DNA of 15,517 nt. Source: Candidatus Intestinimonas stercorigallinarum. GTDB lineage: Bacteria; Bacillota; Clostridia; Oscillospirales; Oscillospiraceae. Both the position numbers and the translations under genes were made by a program. How positions within the stretch are numbered: position 1 is the stretch's first letter; every line of letters begins with the position of its first letter. Shown here one piece after another: positions 1 to 5,724 of this stretch. The stretch covers positions 1 through 15,517 of the forward strand of contig DXDV01000057.1 of the NCBI GenBank assembly GCA_019115345.1. The letters are read 5' to 3'. The notes below the pieces were generated by a model. The model was not told the DNA's origin. It saw only the letters and a list, made by a program, of their open reading frames with translations, and ran no database searches.

Positions 1-2591
1 TCCTGGTTTTTGGTCTCAAGCTCCCGGAGCATGCTCTCCCGCTGCTCCTTGTCGCCGGTGATGTCCCGGCGCAGCTCCTCCAGCTCGGTGAGGGCCCGCC
101 CGGTGGCGGCCTCCTCGGCCTCCAGGGCGGCCAGCTCCTGGTGGAACCCGGCAATGCGGGCGCTCACCGCCTCCAGCCGGGCCCGGAACTCGGCCTGGCC
201 CGCCGCCTTGCCCTCGGCCTCCAGCCGCAGGGCGGCGGCGGCGCCCTCCAGCGCCTCGATCCTGGTCCGGGCGGCGGCGGTGTCAGCCTCGGTCTGACGG
301 GACCGGCCCTCGATCTCGGTGAGCTCCTGCCGCAGGGCGGCCTTCTGGGCCTCTAACTCGGCGCAGCTCTTCACCTGGGCAGCGTGCCGCTCCTCCAGCT
401 GGAGCGTTCTGTCCTCCAACTCCCGGCGCTGGGCCTGGGCGGTCTCCAGCTCGTAGACGGCCACGGCGGACTCCCGCCGGGCCTCCTCCAGGGCCTTGAC
501 CGCCCCATCCATGGCCCGCTGGAGCTCCCCGGACTGGACGTTGAGCCGCTCCAGCTCGTTGGCCCGGCTGAGGATGCCCGCCGACCGGGACGTCGAGCCG
601 CCGGTCATGGAGCCGCCGGGGTTCAGGACCTGGCCGTCCAGGGTGACGATCTTGAAGCGGTAGCGGTATTTTCTGGCCATGGCGATGGCGGCGTCCATAT
701 CCTCGGCCACCACCACCCGGCCCAGCAGGTTGGAAAAGATGGTTCGATATTTGGGGTCGAACTCCACCAGCCGGTCCCCCATGCCCACGAAGCCGGGCTC
801 GTGCTCCACGGCGGTGTCCCGGAATTCAGAGGGCCGGACGGCGCTCAGGGGCAGGAAGGTGCACCGTCCCCCGTCCCGGCGCTTGAGCAGGGCGATGGCG
901 GCCTTGCCGTCCTCCTCGCTGTCCACCACGATGTTCTGCATGGCGCCCCCCAGGGCGATCTCCACCGCCACGGTGTAGGGGTCGGGCACATGGACCAGTC
1001 CGGCCACAGGGCCGTGGACCCGGCGCAGGTTCCCCCGCTGGGCCTCCCCCATCACCAGCTTCACCGCCTTGGAGTAGCCCTCCCGGTCCTTCTCCATCTC
1101 GGTGAGCATTTTAATGCGGGAGGCGATGGCGTGCTGGTCCATCTGGAGCTTCCGGTGGTTCTCCTGGGCCGCATCCATCTTCCGCTTCCGGGACTCGGCC
1201 CGCATGGTATAGCCGCTGATGACGTTGAGGAGGGCCTCCCGGTCCTCCTTGGCCTTGGCCAGATCGTCGCCCAGGCTCTGGGCGATCCGCCGGGCGGCGG
1301 AGAGCTTTTCCTCCCCGGCGGAGAGCTCCTGCCGGACGGCCTCGTCCCGGTCCAGCAGCTCCTGGGCGGCGGCGGCCAGGGCGGAGAGGAGGGCTCTGGC
1401 CTCAGCGGCGGAGGCGTTCTCCACCGCCTCCTTCTCCCGAAGGGCCTCCAGCTCGCTTTCCAGGGTGCCGGCCCCCCGGCGCTGGGCCTGGTCGTCCTGC
1501 CGGGCAGCCTCCAGGTCGGCTTCCACCTGGGTCCGCCGGCCGGCGATCTCCGCCAGTCTGGCCCGGCGCTGGCCGATCTGCTCCGAGATGGACCCGGCCC
1601 GGCCCTCCTGCTGGTCCAGCTCCCGCCTGACCCGGTCGGCGTTTTCCAGGTTGCTCTGGATCTGGGTCCGAAGCACCGCCACCGCCCGCTCACACTCGTT
1701 GGCGTCGGCCTGGCGCTGCTGCATCTGGAAGCGGACGCCCTCGGCCTCCATGTCCTTTTCCCGCATCTGTGCGGCGTAGCCCTCGGCGGCGGCGTAGAGC
1801 CGCTCCACCAGGGCCTGGGCCTCCTCCTTCTGCCGGACGGCGTTCTCGAAGTCGGAGAGGAGCTTCAGGCTCCCCGCCCGGACCTTGTCCAGCTGGTCCA
1901 TCCAAAGGGAGATCTCCAGCCCCCGGAGCTCGTCCCGGAGGATCAGGAACTTCTTGGCCTTCTCCGCCTGGGCCCGGAGGGGCTCCACCTGGAGCTCCAG
2001 CTCGTCGATCTTGTCGTTGACCCGGACCAGATTCTCCTGGGTCCGGTCCAGCTTCCGCTCGGCCTCCTCCTTCCGGTGGCGGTAGCGGGAAATGCCGGCC
2101 GCCTCCTCAAAGACCTCCCGGCGGTCGGTGCTCTTGACGGACAAGATCTCGTCGATCTTGCCCTGGCTGATGATGGAATAGCCCTCCCGGCCCAGGCCGG
2201 TGTCCATGAACAGCTCGTTCACGTCCCGGAGCCGGACGGTGCGGCGGTTGATGAAGTACTCGCTCTCCCCCGAGCGGTAGTACCGCCGGGTGACCATGAT
2301 CTCGCTCTCCTCCCGGTCAAAGAGCCCCCCGGTGTTGTCCAGCACCAGGGAGACTTCGGCAAAGCCCAGCTGCTTGCGCTTGGCGGTGCCGCCGAAGATG
2401 ACGTCCTCCATCTTCCCGCCCCGGAGGGCCCGGGTAGACTGCTCCCCCATGACCCAGCGGATGGCGTCGGAGATGTTGGATTTTCCGCTGCCGTTGGGGC
2501 CCACGATGGCGGTGACGTCGTGATCGAAGGTCAGGACCGTCTTGTCGGGAAAGGATTTAAAGCCCTGGATCTCCAGCGCCTTGAGGTACAT
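1..2591 (-). CDS. smc: chromosome segregation ATPase SMC (C-terminus beyond window)
   Basis: SMC is the core of the bacterial condensin. It dimerises at the hinge, binds ScpA/ScpB and organises the chromosome. 863 codons are visible; the family is usually about 1,190 residues, so the rest of the second coiled coil and the C-terminal ATPase half lie beyond the left edge. The N-terminus is diagnostic: MYLKALEIQGFKSF, Walker A GPNGSGKSN at residues 31-39, and the Q-loop glutamine near residue 143 (SQGKIDEIL). A long Glu/Arg/Ala-rich coiled coil follows (about 170-500), then a hinge (about 505-665) ending in the Gly-rich GGSMTGGS, then the returning coiled coil. The ATG at 2591 has an AGAGGTG ribosome binding site about 6 nt upstream. 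The gene is first in its transcript; the rnc usually found upstream of smc in Firmicutes is not there. I see no frameshift. Confidence 0.97.
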   Translation of the reverse strand, partial: MYLKALEIQGFKSFPDKTVLTFDHDVTAIVGPNGSGKSNISDAIRWVMGEQSTRALRGGKMEDVIFGGTAKRKQLGFAEVSLVLDNTGGLFDREESEIMVTRRYYRSGESEYFINRRTVRLRDVNELFMDTGLGREGYSIISQGKIDEILSVKSTDRREVFEEAAGISRYRHRKEEAERKLDRTQENLVRVNDKIDELELQVEPLRAQAEKAKKFLILRDELRGLEISLWMDQLDKVRAGSLKLLSDFENAVRQKEEAQALVERLYAAAEGYAAQMREKDMEAEGVRFQMQQRQADANECERAVAVLRTQIQSNLENADRVRRELDQQEGRAGSISEQIGQRRARLAEIAGRRTQVEADLEAARQDDQAQRRGAGTLESELEALREKEAVENASAAEARALLSALAAAAQELLDRDEAVRQELSAGEEKLSAARRIAQSLGDDLAKAKEDREALLNVISGYTMRAESRKRKMDAAQENHRKLQMDQHAIASRIKMLTEMEKDREGYSKAVKLVMGEAQRGNLRRVHGPVAGLVHVPDPYTVAVEIALGGAMQNIVVDSEEDGKAAIALLKRRDGGRCTFLPLSAVRPSEFRDTAVEHEPGFVGMGDRLVEFDPKYRTIFSNLLGRVVVAEDMDAAIAMARKYRYRFKIVTLDGQVLNPGGSMTGGSTSRSAGILSRANELERLNVQSGELQRAMDGAVKALEEARRESAVAVYELETAQAQRRELEDRTLQLEERHAAQVKSCAELEAQKAALRQELTEIEGRSRQTEADTAAARTRIEALEGAAAALRLEAEGKAAGQAEFRARLEAVSARIAGFHQELAALEAEEAATGRALTELEELRRDITGDKEQRESMLRELETKNQ

Positions 2592-2682
2592 GCGCACACC
2601 TCTTCCACAATATGTTACGCGGCCTGAGACCCAAGTCCGCGGGCCGGGCCTCTCCCGGCAGGTACAGGCGTATTATCGTTTT

Positions 2683-2711
2683 ATTGTACCATAACATCTT
2701 TCCCATTTCAA
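2683..2711 (-). promoter_or_regulatory. sigma-A promoter of smc (extended -10)
   Basis: On the minus strand, -35 TTGAAA (2711-2706), a 17-nt spacer and -10 TACAAT (2688-2683). A TG one base upstream of the -10 makes it an extended -10. Transcription would begin near 2676, giving a leader of about 85 nt to the smc ATG at 2591. Confidence 0.75.
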
Positions 2712-2758
2712 GGCATCCCCACCGGCCCGGGGCCTGTCCGGCTTTTCCGGCAGGCAAA

Positions 2759-2801
2759 GGGCCCGCGGCGTCACGCCGCGGGCCCTCAGCTCGTCGAAAA
2801 A
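2759..2801 (+). repeat. GC hairpin plus TCGAAAAA motif, repeat copy 1
   Basis: GGGCCCGCGGCG (2759-2770), loop TCA, CGCCGCGGGCCC (2774-2785): a perfect 12-bp stem. It is followed after a few bases by GCTCGTCGAAAAA. The same layout, with a different but still fully paired stem, recurs near 13214 and 14780. Neither strand has a T-run directly after the stem, so it is not a classical intrinsic terminator. The motif half of this copy is the most diverged. Confidence 0.5.
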
Positions 2802-2839
2802 GGCAAATCACGCGCAAGAAGATGAAAGGTCCTCGCCTG

Positions 2840-2887
2840 AAAAAAGCCCCCGGCTGTGTTTTGCCGCCCTTGCAGGGCAAGGGCGGC
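2840..2887 (-). terminator. possible terminator of the small membrane protein gene
   Basis: Downstream of the stop at 2926, the minus-strand transcript first forms a perfect 11-bp stem (2863-2887, loop of 3). It then reads AGCC-GGG-GGCT running straight into six U residues (plus-strand A-run 2840-2845). The stem next to the U-tract is only 4 bp, so termination there is uncertain. Confidence 0.35.
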
Positions 2888-2925
2888 AGGGAGCAAAGCC
2901 GCGGGCGCCCCGCTGTTCCGTCCGG

Positions 2926-3195
2926 TCAGCAAAAGAGCGCCAGGCTCCATACAGCGGTGGCGGCCAGAGCGCCGGCGGCGGCGTAGGCCGGGGCGGGGAT
3001 CGCCTGGAACCACTTGCCCGGAGCCCGGCTCCGGACGATGTAGCTCCGGGCCGCCTGGGTGGCCTCCCGCAGGACCTGCTCCGGGCTGGCCCCCTCGGTC
3101 AGGGCCCCCTCCCGGAGGATGAAGATGGCCTCCTCGAACAGCCGGGGATCGGGTGTCTTGACCACGATGACCTGTTTGTTGATGCCTTTGACCAT
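2926..3195 (-). CDS. small C-terminally membrane-anchored protein, possibly sporulation-linked
   Basis: 89 residues. I do not recognise a named family. The N-terminal two thirds is soluble, with alternating beta/alpha character (MVKGINKQVIVVKTPDPRLF, then a helical Glu/Ala-rich part). Residues 69-88 form one hydrophobic Ala/Leu/Val segment ending at the C-terminus, which suggests a tail-anchored protein. The ATG at 3195 has a strong AAAGGAGG about 10 nt upstream. The longer open frame reaching 3426 has no such site and would run through the candidate promoter and antisense to the sleB start. The gene is divergent from sleB, and a sigma-G-like promoter lies 40 nt upstream (3235-3264). From that I infer expression in the forespore; the function is unknown. 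Confidence 0.75.
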   Translation of the reverse strand: MVKGINKQVIVVKTPDPRLFEEAIFILREGALTEGASPEQVLREATQAARSYIVRSRAPGKWFQAIPAPAYAAAGALAATAVWSLALFC

Positions 3196-3234
3196 GGGAA
3201 TGCCCCTCCTTTGCCACAAGAAAAGTTTCCCTAT

Positions 3235-3264
3235 CAGTATGGCCCGTTTTTTCTTCCATGATTC
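3235..3264 (-). promoter_or_regulatory. candidate sigma-G promoter, small membrane protein gene
   Basis: Minus strand: GAATC (3264-3260), 18-nt spacer, CATACTG (3241-3235). The Bacillus sigma-G consensus is roughly gHATR-N18-CATnHTA. This matches 4 of 5 and 6 of 7 positions with the exact spacing. The leader would be about 33 nt. The sigma assignment is inferred from Bacillus rules. Confidence 0.5.
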
Positions 3265-3269
3265 ACCTC

Positions 3270-3299
3270 TCATAAGAAAGATGCCGACGCCGTACACTA
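3270..3299 (+). promoter_or_regulatory. candidate sigma-G promoter of sleB
   Basis: Plus strand: TCATA (3270-3274), 18-nt spacer, TACACTA (3293-3299). It matches gHATR at 4 of 5 positions and CATnHTA at 5 of 7, with the spacing expected for sigma G. sleB is a sigma-G gene in Bacillus subtilis, which supports the call. The -35 lies only 5 nt from the -35 of the opposing promoter. Confidence 0.4.
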
Positions 3300-3328
3300 G
3301 GGGCGAGACTTTTGAGGGAGGCGGAAAC

Positions 3329-4000
3329 GTGCGGGAGCAGAGAAAACGGCTCATTTTGTCCCTGGCCCTGATCTTCCTGTTGAATATCCTCATCATCGCC
3401 CTGGTGCAGACGGCCCAGGCGGCCACCTACCGCCGGGGCTCCTCGGGGCAGGAGGTGCGGACCATCCAGGAGAAGCTGATCCGCTGGGGCTATCTGGAGG
3501 GGACGGCGGACGGCATCTTCGGCAGCCGGACCGAGGCGGCGGTGAAGCATTTCCAGCGGAAGAACGGCCTCACCGCCGACGGCATCGTGGGGCCCGCCAC
3601 CCTGGAGGCCCTGGGCATGTCCGCGTCGGGAAACGCCGCCTCCTCCTGGGACAGCGACGTGGCCCTGCTGGCCAAGGTCATCTCGGCGGAGGCCCGGGGG
3701 GAGCCATACAGCGGCCAGGTGGCGGTGGGGGCGGTCATCCTCAACCGGGTGAGCCACCCCTCCTTTCCCAACACCATCGCCGGGGTGGTGTACCAGCCGG
3801 GGGCCTTCACCTGCATGGTGGACGGCCAGATCGGCCAGCCGGTGGCCGATTCCGCCGTCCGGGCCGCCCGGGACGCCATCAACGGCGCCGACCCCAGCGG
3901 CGGGGCCATCTACTATTTCAACCCGGACACCGCCACCAGCGGCTGGATCTGGTCCCGGCCCCTCATCAAGGTCATCGGGAACCACCGCTTCTGCGCCTGA
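3329..4000 (+). CDS. sleB: spore cortex-lytic enzyme SleB
   Basis: SleB is a lytic transglycosylase that cuts muramic-delta-lactam-containing cortex peptidoglycan during germination. It is made in the forespore and exported. The 223 residues are: basic N-terminus and hydrophobic signal segment (about 1-32, ending QTAQA), a PG_binding_1 domain (about 36-96, with RRGSSGQEVRTIQEKL and ADGIVGPATLEAL), then the Hydrolase_2/SleB catalytic domain (about 110-223). The catalytic Glu is probably E121 in SAEARGE, followed by VAVGAVILNRV. The start is GTG at 3329: AGGGAGG lies 7 nt upstream and translation begins just before the signal peptide. The frame stays open upstream to an ATG at 3059, but that extension overlaps the divergent gene. 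ypeB, the usual partner downstream of sleB in Bacillus, is absent; the next gene is convergent. Confidence 0.9.
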   Translation: MREQRKRLILSLALIFLLNILIIALVQTAQAATYRRGSSGQEVRTIQEKLIRWGYLEGTADGIFGSRTEAAVKHFQRKNGLTADGIVGPATLEALGMSASGNAASSWDSDVALLAKVISAEARGEPYSGQVAVGAVILNRVSHPSFPNTIAGVVYQPGAFTCMVDGQIGQPVADSAVRAARDAINGADPSGGAIYYFNPDTATSGWIWSRPLIKVIGNHRFCA

Positions 4001-4006
4001 AGGCAG

Positions 4007-4040
4007 AAAAAGGCCGGACATGCGTTTGCATGTCCGGCCT
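4007..4040 (-). terminator. intrinsic terminator of rpsF-ssb-rpsR
   Basis: AGGCCGGACATGC (4011-4023), loop GTTT, GCATGTCCGGCCT (4028-4040): a perfect 13-bp stem. On the minus strand it is followed by five U residues (plus-strand A-run 4007-4011). It lies 13 nt past the rpsR stop. On the plus strand there is no U-run, so it may only partly stop transcripts from sleB. Confidence 0.9.
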
Positions 4041-4053
4041 CGAATGCTGTCTG

Positions 4054-4293
4054 TTAGTCGGTGACGAAAGGCAGCAGAGCGATCTGGCGAGCCTGCTTGA
4101 TGGCCTGGGTCAGCTGACGCTGATGCATGGCGCAGGTGCCGGTGGTCCGGCGGGGCAGGATCTTGGAACGCTCGGAGAGGAACCGACGCAGCTTGGCGGC
4201 GTCCTTGTAGTCGATGTGCTCGACCTTGTCCACGCAGAAGCTGCAAACCTTGCGGCGCTTGCGGCCGCGGGGACGCTCTCTATCCATAGGCAT
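4054..4293 (-). CDS. rpsR: 30S ribosomal protein S18
   Basis: S18 binds with S6 on the platform of the small ribosomal subunit. The 79 residues match the family length. The body reads IDYKDAAKLRRFLSERSKILPRR, then TGTCAMHQRQLTQAIKQARQIALLPF, which is highly typical. It is the zinc-ribbon-like form, with C17xxC20 and C54xxH57. The ATG at 4293 has AAGGAGG about 9 nt upstream; the second ATG at 4287 is too far from it. It is last in rpsF-ssb-rpsR, 77 nt after ssb, followed by a strong terminator. Confidence 0.97.
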   Translation of the reverse strand: MPMDRERPRGRKRRKVCSFCVDKVEHIDYKDAAKLRRFLSERSKILPRRTTGTCAMHQRQLTQAIKQARQIALLPFVTD

Positions 4294-4370
4294 GGTATAT
4301 ACCCTCCTTGTTCAGAAATGATGTTTTTGTCGCCCCAAACGGCGTTGGGGCCCCACCCGGATGGGGACCA
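4294..4370 (-). other. ssb-rpsR intercistronic hairpin region
   Basis: The spacer can fold on the minus strand into GCCCCAAC-GCC-GTTTGGGGC (about 4333-4352). Just before it is a weaker CCCCA/TGGGG stem. No U-run follows, so it is more likely a processing or stability structure than a terminator. The AAGGAGG for rpsR follows it. Confidence 0.35.
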
Positions 4371-4850
4371 TCAGAATGGGAGTTCTCCGTCGTCGTCATC
4401 CAGCTCGGCGAACTGGCTGCCGCCGCCCATGGGGGCGGTGTAGGCCGGAGGGGGCACGGGGGCGCTGTGGGCGGGGGCGGAATAGCCGCCATAGGAGCCG
4501 CCGTAGCTGCCGCCGCCATCGGCGTCCCGCTTGGAGTCGCCGAAATAGATGTTGTCGGCCACCACCTCGGCGGCGGTGCGCTTGTTGCCGTCCCGGTCGG
4601 TGTAATCCCGCATTTGGAGCCGCCCCTCCACAATGGCCATGCGGCCCTTGGTGAAGTAGCGGGAGACGAACTCGGCGGTATTGCGCCAGGCCACCACATT
4701 GATGAAGTCGGCCTTCTTCTCGCCGGTCTCCTTGTCCTTGAAGTCCCGGTCCACCGCCAGACGGAGGGTGGTCACGGCCACCCCGGAGGGGGTGTGCCGC
4801 ATTTCAGGATCGGCCACCAGCCGGCCCTGAAGGAAGATTTTGTTGAGCAT
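4371..4850 (-). CDS. ssb: single-stranded DNA-binding protein SSB
   Basis: SSB coats single-stranded DNA during replication, repair and recombination and recruits partner proteins through its C-terminal tip. 159 residues: OB-fold (about 1-105; MLNKIFLQGRLVADPEMRHT, then FINVVAWRNTAEFVSRYFTKG and MAIVEGRLQMRDY), a Gly/Ser/Pro/Ala-rich flexible linker (about 108-146), and the acidic tail DDDDGELPF that contacts partners. AAGGAG lies 7 nt before the ATG. The gene begins 11 nt after the rpsF stop, so the two are cotranscribed and possibly coupled. Confidence 0.97.
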   Translation of the reverse strand: MLNKIFLQGRLVADPEMRHTPSGVAVTTLRLAVDRDFKDKETGEKKADFINVVAWRNTAEFVSRYFTKGRMAIVEGRLQMRDYTDRDGNKRTAAEVVADNIYFGDSKRDADGGGSYGGSYGGYSAPAHSAPVPPPAYTAPMGGGSQFAELDDDDGELPF

Positions 4851-4861
4851 GCCGCCGCTCC

Positions 4862-5161
4862 TTACTGCTCGTCCTTGCAGACGATCATGGAGCGCATCAC
4901 GCCGTCGGTGATCCGCAGCACGCGGTCCAGCTCGGCGGGGAAGGCGGCGTCAGCGGTAAAGGTCATGAGCACGTAGTAGCCCTCGTTCAGATCGTTGATG
5001 GGATAGGCCAGACGGCGCTTGCCCCACTCGTCGACCTCGGCCACGGTGCCCCGGGCCTCAGCCATGGTCTTGAACTTGGCGACCATAGCGGCGATGGCCT
5101 CCTCACCCATAGCGGGGTCGAGGATGTAGACCACCTCGTAGCTGCCATTGATTTTTGCCAT
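4862..5161 (-). CDS. rpsF: 30S ribosomal protein S6
   Basis: S6 forms a heterodimer with S18 on the 16S rRNA. 99 residues from the ATG at 5161, close to the usual 95-100. Recognisable parts are the first strand (GSYEVVYILDP), VAEVDEWGKRRLAYPINDLNEGYYVLMTF, and LDRVLRITDGVMRSMIV. AAGGAGGTG lies 7-8 nt before this ATG. An upstream in-frame ATG at 5242 would add 27 unrelated residues, lies within a few bases of the expected transcription start and lacks a ribosome binding site. First gene of the operon. Confidence 0.97.
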   Translation of the reverse strand: MAKINGSYEVVYILDPAMGEEAIAAMVAKFKTMAEARGTVAEVDEWGKRRLAYPINDLNEGYYVLMTFTADAAFPAELDRVLRITDGVMRSMIVCKDEQ

Positions 5162-5188
5162 GTTTTTGCACCTCCTTATGGACATATG

Positions 5189-5208
5189 GTCCCTGCTCCC
5201 GCAGGGAC
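5189..5208 (-). promoter_or_regulatory. stem-loop in the rpsF leader
   Basis: GTCCCTGC, loop of 4, GCAGGGAC: a perfect 8-bp stem in the leader, about 12-15 nt upstream of the rpsF ribosome binding site. Autoregulatory S6:S18 binding sites are known in this leader position in many bacteria. I cannot confirm that motif here, so only the stem-loop is claimed. Confidence 0.4.
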
Positions 5209-5245
5209 AAGGATGTTGCCTGCCCGATCTCAGACAAGCCATATT

Positions 5246-5273
5246 ATTATATACGAAATCTGGATTTTGTCAA
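5246..5273 (-). promoter_or_regulatory. sigma-A promoter of rpsF-ssb-rpsR
   Basis: Minus strand: TTGACA (5273-5268), 16-nt spacer, TATAAT (5251-5246). Both hexamers are perfect consensus, as expected for a strongly expressed ribosomal protein operon. The predicted start near 5239 gives a leader of about 78 nt. Confidence 0.85.
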
Positions 5274-5421
5274 GGACTTTTCAGGGAAAAACAAATCATT
5301 TTTTCACAAAGCTTCCATATCGGCACCGTGAGAACCGGCCCCATCAGCCGGTGCGGGGAGGCGCTTTCGGGCTCCAGGGGCCGTATGCGAGAATTCCTGT
5401 TCCCATTCGGGTCGGTTTGTG
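5274..5421. other. intergenic, nothing clear
   Basis: Between the rpsF promoter and the inverted-repeat element. It holds a weak stem pair around 5324-5355 (GCACCG/CGGTGC enclosing ACCGGC/GCCGGT) and no convincing gene on either strand. Confidence 0.4.
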
Positions 5422-5428
5422 GTATGAT
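5400..5428 (+). promoter_or_regulatory. candidate promoter overlapping the left terminal repeat
   Basis: TTCCCA (5400-5405), 17-nt spacer, TATGAT (5423-5428) preceded by TG and one base, so an extended -10. The -35 matches only 4 of 6. It reads into the element and the 57-codon ORF, with a start near 5435. Nine-base arms TCGGTTTGT (5412-5420) and ACAAACCGA (5441-5449) flank the -10. Confidence 0.45.
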
Positions 5429-5515
5429 AATGTCTGCTGAACAAACCGAACATCGGTTGATTCGCGCGGCGGCAGCCGCGCAATTCCATAAAACCGGCTC
5501 AGAGGAGTCGCTTTT

Positions 5516-5689
5516 ATGGAATTCATCCATTGTTACAATGCGTATTTCCGCTGGTGCGTTAAAACACACCAGCGGAAGGCGCAAGGGTTTTGGGCGAAAT
5601 TGTTCAAAACCCTTGCACTTGAACAAAGCCATTTGGCCTTGAAAGCCAAGGCTTTCAAGGCGTTCGGCTTTGTTCAGTACGCATTATGA
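5516..5689 (+). CDS. possible 57-residue protein inside the repeat element
   Basis: The ATG at 5516 has AGAGGAG 8 nt upstream (5501-5507) and a possible promoter at 5400-5428. The product would be basic and Lys/Ala/Phe-rich (begins MEFIHCYNAYFRWC, ends AFGFVQYAL), with no signal peptide or family I recognise. The coding part is almost wholly made of inverted repeats, so the protein sequence is forced by the palindromes (for example ALKAKAFKAF). That argues it may be an accident of a structural DNA or RNA element. The start codon lies in a 12-bp hairpin. Confidence 0.3.
   Translation: MEFIHCYNAYFRWCVKTHQRKAQGFWAKLFKTLALEQSHLALKAKAFKAFGFVQYAL
5537..5685. repeat. nested palindromes, cloverleaf-like
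   Basis: An outer stem AATGCGTA (5537-5544)/TACGCATT (5678-5685) encloses three units. They are TTCCGCTGGTG/CACCAGCGGAA (5546-5577, 11 bp, loop 10), GCAAGGGTTTTG/CAAAACCCTTGC (5581-5616, 12 bp, loop 12), and a compound arm TGAACAAAGCC/GGCTTTGTTCA (5620-5676) that itself encloses GCCTTGAAAGCC/GGCTTTCAAGGC (12 bp, loop 2). All listed arms pair perfectly. Confidence 0.8.
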
Positions 5690-5690
5690 T
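5685..5690 (+). promoter_or_regulatory. possible -10 element for the lipoprotein gene
   Basis: TATGAT in the right terminal repeat of the element, reading outward. A start near 5697 would give a leader of about 28 nt. No good -35 lies at the right distance, so this is weak; readthrough from 5400-5428 is the alternative. Confidence 0.3.
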
Positions 5691-5724
5691 ACGAAATGAC
5701 CCCACTTGATACAGGAGGACCGAA

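Larger units (their letters stand above)
2592..2925. other. intergenic region with GC-rich hairpins
   Basis: No convincing gene. From left to right it holds the smc leader and promoter (to 2711), a perfect 12-bp hairpin (2759-2785), a TCGAAAAA-containing segment (about 2793-2836), a T6 tract on the minus strand after a 4-bp stem (2840-2855), and a second perfect 11-bp hairpin (2863-2887) followed by GGGAGCAAAGC. Open frames on both strands across it lack ribosome binding sites and have low-complexity, Arg/Gly/Pro-rich translations. Confidence 0.6.
5422..5692. mobile_element. MITE-like element with ~30-bp imperfect terminal inverted repeats
   Basis: The left end (5422-5451) and the reverse complement of the right end (5662-5692) match at about 26 of 31 aligned positions. 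Shared blocks are GTAT-n-ATAATG, then CTGAACAAA, then CCGAAC. The interior is AT-richer than neighbouring genes and full of palindromes. The 271-bp length, matched ends and lack of a transposase suggest a non-autonomous mobile or REP/MITE-like element. I found no convincing target-site duplication. It sits between the rpsF promoter and the lipoprotein gene. A structured RNA gene is an alternative. Confidence 0.5.

Noticed and set aside
384..2627. 747-codon open frame on the plus strand
   Set aside because: Antisense to smc. The translation is Leu/Gly/Pro/Val-rich low complexity, has no ribosome binding site, and mirrors GC-rich codon bias; smc has clear family motifs.
2612..3259. Open frames crossing the smc/small-gene gap on both strands
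   Set aside because: They consist of palindromes and promoter DNA, are Arg/Pro/Gly-rich and lack ribosome binding sites.
3059..3328. Longer N-terminus for SleB from the ATG at 3059
   Set aside because: It would overlap the divergent small gene and its promoter and place 90 unrelated residues before a clear signal peptide. The GTG at 3329 has a good AGGGAGG.
5162..5242. N-terminal extension of rpsF to 5242
   Set aside because: That ATG lies within a few bases of the predicted transcription start and has no ribosome binding site; the ATG at 5161 gives the normal S6 N-terminus with AAGGAGGTG.
5270..5632. 120-codon minus-strand frame across the inverted-repeat element
   Set aside because: No ribosome binding site, overlaps the palindromes and the rpsF promoter, and shows no recognisable protein pattern.
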